Source: DAOUJI01 sp965197415
GTDB lineage: Bacteria; Chloroflexota; Dehalococcoidia; Lucifugimonadales; JAGWBF01
Reading direction: 5' to 3'
DNA length: 64,000 nucleotides
NCBI GenBank assembly: GCA_965197415.1
Contig: OZ240207.1
Span: 1,674,001-1,738,000, forward strand
Under the pieces are notes generated by a model. It was not told where the DNA came from and searched no databases. It worked only from the letters and a program-made list of their open reading frames with translations. Of this stretch, positions 59,399 to 64,000 are shown piece by piece (the first letter of the stretch is position 1; each line of letters begins with the position of its first letter). A program made the translations under genes and the position numbers.

Positions 59399-61144
59399 CT
59401 AACCTTGAACTGGTCGATAACGGTTGACGATGGGGAGCCGCCGATCTTTTCCGAATGCGCGGGGGGTGATTTTTACGCCCGGAGGAGCTTGGCGGCGCTT
59501 GTACTCGGTCCGGTCTACCGCTGCTATGACCTGCCTCACAACGGCCGGGTCGAACCCCATGTCCACCATCTCCTGGTAGCTGCGGTCCTCTTCCACGTAG
59601 GCTTCGACGACCGGGTCCAACACGTCGTAGGGTGGGAGGCTGTCTTGGTCCGTCTGGTCGGGCCGCAACTCAGCGCTGGGAGGCTTCTCCAACACCGCTT
59701 CGGGGATGACGTTTTTCGGAGAGCTGTTCTCGTTGCGCCACCGGCTCAGCGCGTACACCAGCGTTTTGGGCACGTCCTTGATGACTGCGAACCCGCCCGC
59801 CATGTCTCCGTACAGCGTGGCGTATCCCATGGCCATCTCGCTCTTGTTGCCGGTGGTGAGGGTCAACCATCCGAACTTGTTGGAGATGGACATGATTATG
59901 TTGCCCCTGATTCGGGCCTGGACGTTCTCCTCGGCCATGTTGGGTGCAGCGCCCTTGAAGTAGGGCTCCAGCATGTCCTCAAATGCACCGTGGGCTGCCT
60001 CTATGGGCACAACCCAGAACTCGATGCCCAGCCGCCGAGCCAGCTCCGCGGCGTCAGCCAGGCTCCCCTCGCTGGAATAGCGGGAGGGCATGCCCACGCC
60101 GACCACGTTCTCCTTGCCCAGAGCGTCCACGGCCACACATGCCGTCAGGGATGAATCGATCCCGCCCGACAGTCCGATTACAGTCTTCTCGAATCCGCTC
60201 TTCTTTACATAGTCCCGCACACCCAGAAGCAACGCCTCGTAGACCTCTGTCGCCGGTTCCAAGGGTCTCCGGCCATTCCAGGACGGAATCTGCGGCCTTG
60301 GGCGCGGTGTGCGGGCTGATACATGCACCACTTCGGGTTCGCCGATTTCGTCGAAGAGATAGGGAAGTCCCTGCCTATGCCGTGGCCCGCGCAGTCGGTA
60401 CGAGAAGAGCTGGTCCATCTCCAGGTCAGCAACGAGCAAGTCCTCCTGAAACTGCTGGCCCCTGGCGACCAGTTCTCCCGACGGATCAAAGACCAGGCTT
60501 GCCCCATCGAAGACCAGCTCGTCCTGGCCCCCAACAGTGTTCACGTAGGCGACGTAGACCCCATTGTCCTGGGCGCGGGTGGCCACCATCCGCTCCCGGA
60601 AGGCTGCCTTGCCCGCATGGAAGGGAGAGGCGTTGATGTTGACAATGACCTGAGCGCCGGCGTCCCGTTGGACCACCATCGGCCCCATGGGACTCCAGAT
60701 GTCCTCGCAAATGTTCACTCCCACGCCAACCCCGTTGATGTTGTAAACGGGGCATGCGGAGCCTTTCTTGAAATAACGGTCCTCGTCGAACACTCCGTAC
60801 GTCGGCAGGTGAATCTTGTGGTACACGCCCACAAGTTCCCCGCCGTAGCCCACAGCAGCCGCGTTGTAGATGTCCGAGTCCATGTCGGCGTAGCCCACCA
60901 CCACGGCCATGTCTCCAGAGGCCGCGACGATGCGCTCCATCGCCGCTATGTTGTCTCTGATGAAGCTGGGTCTGAGGAGAAGGTCTTCCGGGGGATAGCC
61001 CGAAACGGCCAGTTCGGGAAACGCAACCAGGTCGGCCCCCAACGCCCTGGCCTCTTCCATGACGGAGAGAATCCTGGAAGTGTTCCCTTCCAGGTCGCCT
61101 ACGGTGGGATTTATCTGGGCCAGCGCCAGCCTGAAATCAGCCAT
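59399..61144 (-). CDS. nadE: Glutamine-hydrolysing NAD+ synthase
   Basis: A 581-residue two-domain enzyme that makes NAD+ from deamido-NAD+, using glutamine as nitrogen donor and ATP. The N-terminal nitrilase-type glutaminase has the Glu/Lys/Cys triad: AFPELAVSGYPPED, YHKIHLPTYGVFDE and GVNICEDIW. The C-terminal synthetase has the PP-loop GLSGGIDSSLTACVA and the TTGNKSEMAMGYATLYGD segment. All key residues are present. The gene stands alone; its ATG at 61144 overlaps no neighbour. Confidence 0.95.
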   Translation of the reverse strand: MADFRLALAQINPTVGDLEGNTSRILSVMEEARALGADLVAFPELAVSGYPPEDLLLRPSFIRDNIAAMERIVAASGDMAVVVGYADMDSDIYNAAAVGYGGELVGVYHKIHLPTYGVFDEDRYFKKGSACPVYNINGVGVGVNICEDIWSPMGPMVVQRDAGAQVIVNINASPFHAGKAAFRERMVATRAQDNGVYVAYVNTVGGQDELVFDGASLVFDPSGELVARGQQFQEDLLVADLEMDQLFSYRLRGPRHRQGLPYLFDEIGEPEVVHVSARTPRPRPQIPSWNGRRPLEPATEVYEALLLGVRDYVKKSGFEKTVIGLSGGIDSSLTACVAVDALGKENVVGVGMPSRYSSEGSLADAAELARRLGIEFWVVPIEAAHGAFEDMLEPYFKGAAPNMAEENVQARIRGNIIMSISNKFGWLTLTTGNKSEMAMGYATLYGDMAGGFAVIKDVPKTLVYALSRWRNENSSPKNVIPEAVLEKPPSAELRPDQTDQDSLPPYDVLDPVVEAYVEEDRSYQEMVDMGFDPAVVRQVIAAVDRTEYKRRQAPPGVKITPRAFGKDRRLPIVNRYRPVQG

Positions 61145-61194
61145 TACATGACGCCTCAGCTACGAGTATAGCACACCGGGGCCGAAGTCCTTTC

Positions 61195-61244
61195 ACCCTC
61201 ACCCTAACCCTCTCCCTAACCCTCTCCCGCCAAGGGCGAGGGGA
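61195..61244. repeat. Family B repeat copy with tandem unit
   Basis: A short tandem CCCTAACCCTCT precedes the usual CTCTCCCGCCAAGGGCGAGG hairpin between nadE and the thioesterase gene. Confidence 0.65.
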
Positions 61245-61267
61245 CAATCCCTCAGCGGCAACTACAG

Positions 61268-61771
61268 CTACTCCGGCGACGGAACGTCAGGCTCCACCCT
61301 AGCCTTTGCCAACTCAGGAAACGCGTCCAGGTCCAGAGGCACGCCGGTGTCCTCGTATGCCCCCACCACGGCCCGCAGGTCGCCGGGGACAGGCTTCTTG
61401 CTGCCCGTGGATGCGTCATACCCAACGTACACCGCCTCCGCGGAGGTCAGCAGCGTTTCCGTTCCGTGCTGGTATATATCCATGCAGGCCGTCATAGACG
61501 TGGAACCGATGCCGGCAACGCGAAAGCATATATCCAGCAGGTCTTCAACGCGGGCCGGGGCTTTGTACTCTATGGTGACTTTCACCGTCGCGGTGTCGAA
61601 GTGGCCGGTCTCCGCCAGCTTGTACAGAGAGAAGCCCAGGTTCCTAAAGTAAGCTCCCTGGGCCGTCTCCAGATAGTCCAGGTAGGCCCCGTAATAGACT
61701 ATCCCCTGGCGGTCGCACTCCCCCCATCGTACCCTGACCATCGTATGAAACTTGAAGTCGGCCTTGCCCAT
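61268..61771 (-). CDS. Acyl-CoA thioesterase (4HBT/YbgC type hot-dog fold)
   Basis: A 167-residue hot-dog-fold thioesterase that would hydrolyse an acyl-CoA. The motif VRVRWGECDRQGIVYYGAYLDYLETAQGAYFR (about residues 13-40) contains the catalytic Asp of the YbgC/4-hydroxybenzoyl-CoA thioesterase family. The frame is open 32 codons further upstream, but that part is a translated family A repeat (VIPAEAGIQ). The ATG at 61771 is preceded by AGGAG, which lies right at the edge of that repeat. Confidence 0.9.
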   Translation of the reverse strand: MGKADFKFHTMVRVRWGECDRQGIVYYGAYLDYLETAQGAYFRNLGFSLYKLAETGHFDTATVKVTIEYKAPARVEDLLDICFRVAGIGSTSMTACMDIYQHGTETLLTSAEAVYVGYDASTGSKKPVPGDLRAVVGAYEDTGVPLDLDAFPELAKARVEPDVPSPE

Positions 61772-61780
61772 CCAGTGCTC

Positions 61781-61811
61781 CTGGATTCCGGCCTCCGCCG
61801 GAATGACGGCG
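61781..61811. repeat. Family A palindrome upstream of the thioesterase gene
   Basis: CTGGATTCCGGCCTCCGCCG followed by GAATGACGGCG. The hairpin ends about ten bases before the thioesterase ATG, and AGGAG, the ribosome site, abuts the repeat edge. Confidence 0.75.
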
Positions 61812-61888
61812 ACAGGGCTTGGTCTGCCGTAGGAGCAACTGGCCGGTCGCCCCTGGTCTCCGTCCATACCACAGCATCATGGCTGTCC

Positions 61889-61918
61889 TTGCCCGCCTCG
61901 AGTCTGGGGGATTATAAT
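61889..61918 (+). promoter_or_regulatory. Putative promoter of tRNA-Ile
   Basis: TTGCCC (61889-61894) and a perfect TATAAT (61913-61918) are 18 bases apart, and tRNA-Ile starts 15 bases after the -10 box. The arrangement fits a direct tRNA promoter. Confidence 0.6.
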
Positions 61919-61932
61919 CAACACCCTTGGGG

Positions 61933-62009
61933 GGGCCCGTAGCTCAGGTGGTTAGAGCGCAGTCCTGATAAGACTGAGGTCGATAGTTCGAGTCTATCCG
62001 GGCCCACCA
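61933..62009 (+). tRNA. tRNA-Ile (anticodon GAT)
   Basis: The cloverleaf is complete: acceptor GGGCCCG/CGGGCCC, D arm GCTC/GAGC, anticodon arm CAGTC-CTGATAA-GACTG with GAT, T arm GATAG-TTCGAGT-CTATC, and CCA encoded. It is the only tRNA-Ile here and stands apart from any rRNA operon. Confidence 0.97.
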
Positions 62010-62082
62010 ATTCCCCAGGCAACAACAGACACACCCTGAATGCGCCCCGCGTCCTTTGTTCAGGCCGATTGGGGTTGCTTAG

Positions 62083-64000
62083 CTAGCTGTCGGACTGCCC
62101 CGCTGACGCGAAGTAACTCTGGATGACCATTATGACCTGGTCTCGGGTGATGAGGCGATCGAAGTAGTCTCGCACAGCCGCGATGGCCTCATCCCTTTCA
62201 ATTATTCCGTTGCCATTGGCGTCATACCGTCTGATCACGTCCAGTTCTGTGGCTGAGCCGGTCACGGCGCTGGCGGTCTGACCGGAGGCATGCGCGTCGG
62301 TGTAGCTCGCCGTCGCACGTAGGAACATGTTCGCGTCGGCGTCTACGGGCGTGTAATTGGCCGATGTGGCGCCCGATATGTTGGTCCAGCCCGTCGACCC
62401 GTCCGCGGACCTGGCCCATTGCCACGCGAGGCCGGTCACACCGCCGTCAGGATCGTTCAGGCTGGCTGTCAACTCGACCCCAACCTCCGGCTGCGACGAC
62501 AGGGTTACGACACCATCCTCTGGCACATTGATGACTGTGACGGTTACGTCTCTTGTAGCGGTGTTCGACCCGCTGTCGGTGACTACTACCGTGACCTCGT
62601 ATACGTTGTCCGTGTCTGCGTCCGTCGGGGCCTCGAAGTCAGGCGGCTCCTTAAAGGTAAGCTCGCCGGTGGCGCTGATGTCGAAGGCGTCCATGTCAGC
62701 TCCCAACACCGACCATGCCAAGTCGGCAGGATCATCCTCAGCATCGGTAGCTGCGTAGGTGGACACCGCTTCAGAGATGTTCTCGGAGTAATCGACCATG
62801 GTGTCGCCTGTCACCACCGACGGGTGTTCGTTCACATCTATGACGGTGATAATCACCATTATGGTGTCGCTGGCGCCGAACCGATCGGTGGCCGTGACGT
62901 TAACCCTGTAGAGACTTTTCGTTTCGTAATCCAGCGGCGCCTTCGTCATCAACTGGCCGGTCGATGCGGCAACGTCGAATGATTCGGCGTCATCACCACC
63001 TAGCGTGTAGGTCAATGTGTCGGAGGGGGAGTCTGTAGCCATAACCGGAGCTCCCACGTTCTGACCTGCCGCCGTGTTCTCGGCCACGCTCCTTTCACCG
63101 GTGTCCGTCGCAGGAAACGCAGGTATGGTGTTTACGACATTATTGGATATGGCCTGAGCGCTCTGGCCAGGCGCCTGAGCGTCGGTGTAGCTCGCCGTCG
63201 CCCGCAGGTACATGTCCGAGTCTGCCGCAACAGGTGTATATGTCCCTAACCTGGCACCCGGGATGTCGGTCCAGCCAATCGACCGGTTCGGCGACCTGGC
63301 CCACTGCCACGTGAGGCCGGTCACACCTCCGTCAGGATCGGTTAGGCTGGCTGTCAACTGTACTCCAACCTCCGGTTGCGACGACGACAGGGTTACTTGA
63401 CCGTCCGGTTGCGCGTCGATGACCACTCCGCCCACCGCATTGGCGGTCTGGCCGGAGGCTTGATTGTCAGTGTAGGCAGCCGTGGCCCGCAGATAGTACC
63501 CCACGTCCGCCGCAACGGGCCTGTAGGCGCCTAATGTAGCGCCGGATATGTCAGCCCAGCCGGTTGATCTATTAGGGGACCTGGCCCATTGCCACGTGAG
63601 GCCGGTCACGCCGCCGTCAGGATCGTTCAGGCTGGCTGTCAACTCCACCCCGACCTCCAGCTGCGATGTCGACAGGGTTACAACCCCATCCGCTTGTACT
63701 TCGACGACTTGGACGGCGGTCACAGCCTCGGCGGTCTGGCCGAGGGCCTGGGCGTCGGTGTAGGTTGCCGTTGCCCGCAGGTAGTCGCCCACATCCGCCG
63801 CAACCGGCGTGTATGTGGCTAACGTGGCGCCCGGTATGTCGGCCCAACCGGTCGACCCGTTTGGAGACCTGGCCCACCGCCACGTGAGGCCGATTACGCC
63901 GCCGTCAGGGTCGGTGAGCGTGGCCGTCAGCCCGATTCCAACCTCAGGCCGCGACCGCGACAGGTTTACAACCCCATCCGCTTGTACTTCGACGACTTGG
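62083..64000 (-). CDS. Large repeat protein (Ig-like, cadherin, EF-hand/dockerin-like C-terminus), 5' end outside window
   Basis: The 3' part of a large secreted protein; the frame is open through the right edge. Four units of about 95 residues recur (EVGVELTASLNDPDGGVTGL, W.WARSPN.STGW, SGAT...YTPV.AD...YLRATA.YTD). Between the third and fourth come cadherin-like segments (DTGERSVAENTAAGQNVG and FEAPTDADTDNVYEVTV). The C-terminal 60 residues carry an EF-hand (DANGNGIIERDEA) and a helix pair resembling a dockerin, a common end in SAR202 proteins. It may bind polymers or cell surfaces. Repeat units are highly similar at DNA level, so their number may vary. Confidence 0.85.
   Translation of the reverse strand, partial: QVVEVQADGVVNLSRSRPEVGIGLTATLTDPDGGVIGLTWRWARSPNGSTGWADIPGATLATYTPVAADVGDYLRATATYTDAQALGQTAEAVTAVQVVEVQADGVVTLSTSQLEVGVELTASLNDPDGGVTGLTWQWARSPNRSTGWADISGATLGAYRPVAADVGYYLRATAAYTDNQASGQTANAVGGVVIDAQPDGQVTLSSSQPEVGVQLTASLTDPDGGVTGLTWQWARSPNRSIGWTDIPGARLGTYTPVAADSDMYLRATASYTDAQAPGQSAQAISNNVVNTIPAFPATDTGERSVAENTAAGQNVGAPVMATDSPSDTLTYTLGGDDAESFDVAASTGQLMTKAPLDYETKSLYRVNVTATDRFGASDTIMVIITVIDVNEHPSVVTGDTMVDYSENISEAVSTYAATDAEDDPADLAWSVLGADMDAFDISATGELTFKEPPDFEAPTDADTDNVYEVTVVVTDSGSNTATRDVTVTVINVPEDGVVTLSSQPEVGVELTASLNDPDGGVTGLAWQWARSADGSTGWTNISGATSANYTPVDADANMFLRATASYTDAHASGQTASAVTGSATELDVIRRYDANGNGIIERDEAIAAVRDYFDRLITRDQVIMVIQSYFASAGQSDS

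Noticed and set aside
63200..64000. CRISPR-like repeats at the right edge
   Set aside because: The repeat unit is about 290 bases and in frame with a repetitive protein; there are no short repeats with spacers.

Overview
The window looks like a chromosomal segment from an uncultivated, free-living Chloroflexota bacterium, most likely of the SAR202 / Dehalococcoidia-like lineage. The grounds are high GC, genes packed on both strands, and a set of families known to be expanded in that group: luciferase-like flavin monooxygenases (42.9, 47.0 and 53.0 kb), an F420-type DDN-fold protein, an enolase-superfamily enzyme, CaiB/BaiF CoA-transferases, paired acyl-CoA dehydrogenases, and a large secreted Ig/cadherin protein ending in an EF-hand/dockerin-like segment. 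The lineage is an inference from gene content; there is no rRNA in the window.

Layout. 0.4-9.6 kb: catabolic and one-carbon genes (crotonase-fold protein, NAD-dependent formate dehydrogenase, a two-domain CoA-transferase, DDN-type protein, cupin, NHL propeller, DUF1800). 9.8-22.4 kb: a patchwork in which core genes (formate-tetrahydrofolate ligase, TauE-type permease, amidohydrolase, aldolase, hydroxyisobutyrate-type dehydrogenase) alternate with defence or mobile loci: a Phd-like antitoxin, an IS5/IS427-type element, an NDT/TIR-like protein, a complete DarTG pair, a BstYI-like type II restriction-modification pair, and a small PD-(D/E)XK protein. 22.4-24.4 kb: a half-size TPP enzyme and an enolase-superfamily enzyme. 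24.5-28.9 kb: the rpmH operon (rpmH, fused rnpA-yidD, PQQ-propeller lipoprotein, yidC, jag) driven by a near-perfect sigma70 promoter, with tlyA divergent. 29-31.3 kb: a large AT-richer gene with a PD-(D/E)XK core. 31.7-42.8 kb: ileS, an HtrA-type protease, rph, YqeK-like and HIT proteins, two acyl-CoA dehydrogenases, a lone RAM domain, a UbiA-type prenyltransferase and a flippase-like membrane protein.

42.9-50.3 kb: flavin oxidoreductases, an MBL-fold hydrolase whose promoter is duplicated on the far side of a RelE/ParE-type toxin-antitoxin pair, tandem USP, and a membrane pyrophosphatase. 50.3-52.8 kb: two identical tRNA-Gly genes in direct repeat enclosing a TolB-propeller/leucine-rich-repeat lipoprotein. 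53-62 kb: flavin oxidoreductase, SDR, Nudix, a triple PH-like/SHOCT protein, SMP-30, a Cas4-like nuclease, NAD synthetase, a thioesterase and tRNA-Ile. 62.1 kb to the right edge: the 3' part of the Ig/cadherin protein.

Themes. Formate chemistry appears twice: formate dehydrogenase oxidises it and formate-THF ligase assimilates it. Three dispersed repeat families fill most intergenic gaps, and one copy has entered the ileS reading frame. The most unusual items are the rnpA-yidD fusion, the 116-bp yidC/jag overlap, the tRNA-flanked segment, the promoter duplication around a toxin-antitoxin pair, an amidohydrolase with no canonical start codon, and several unclassified nuclease-like or nucleotide-hydrolase-like genes that could belong to defence systems.
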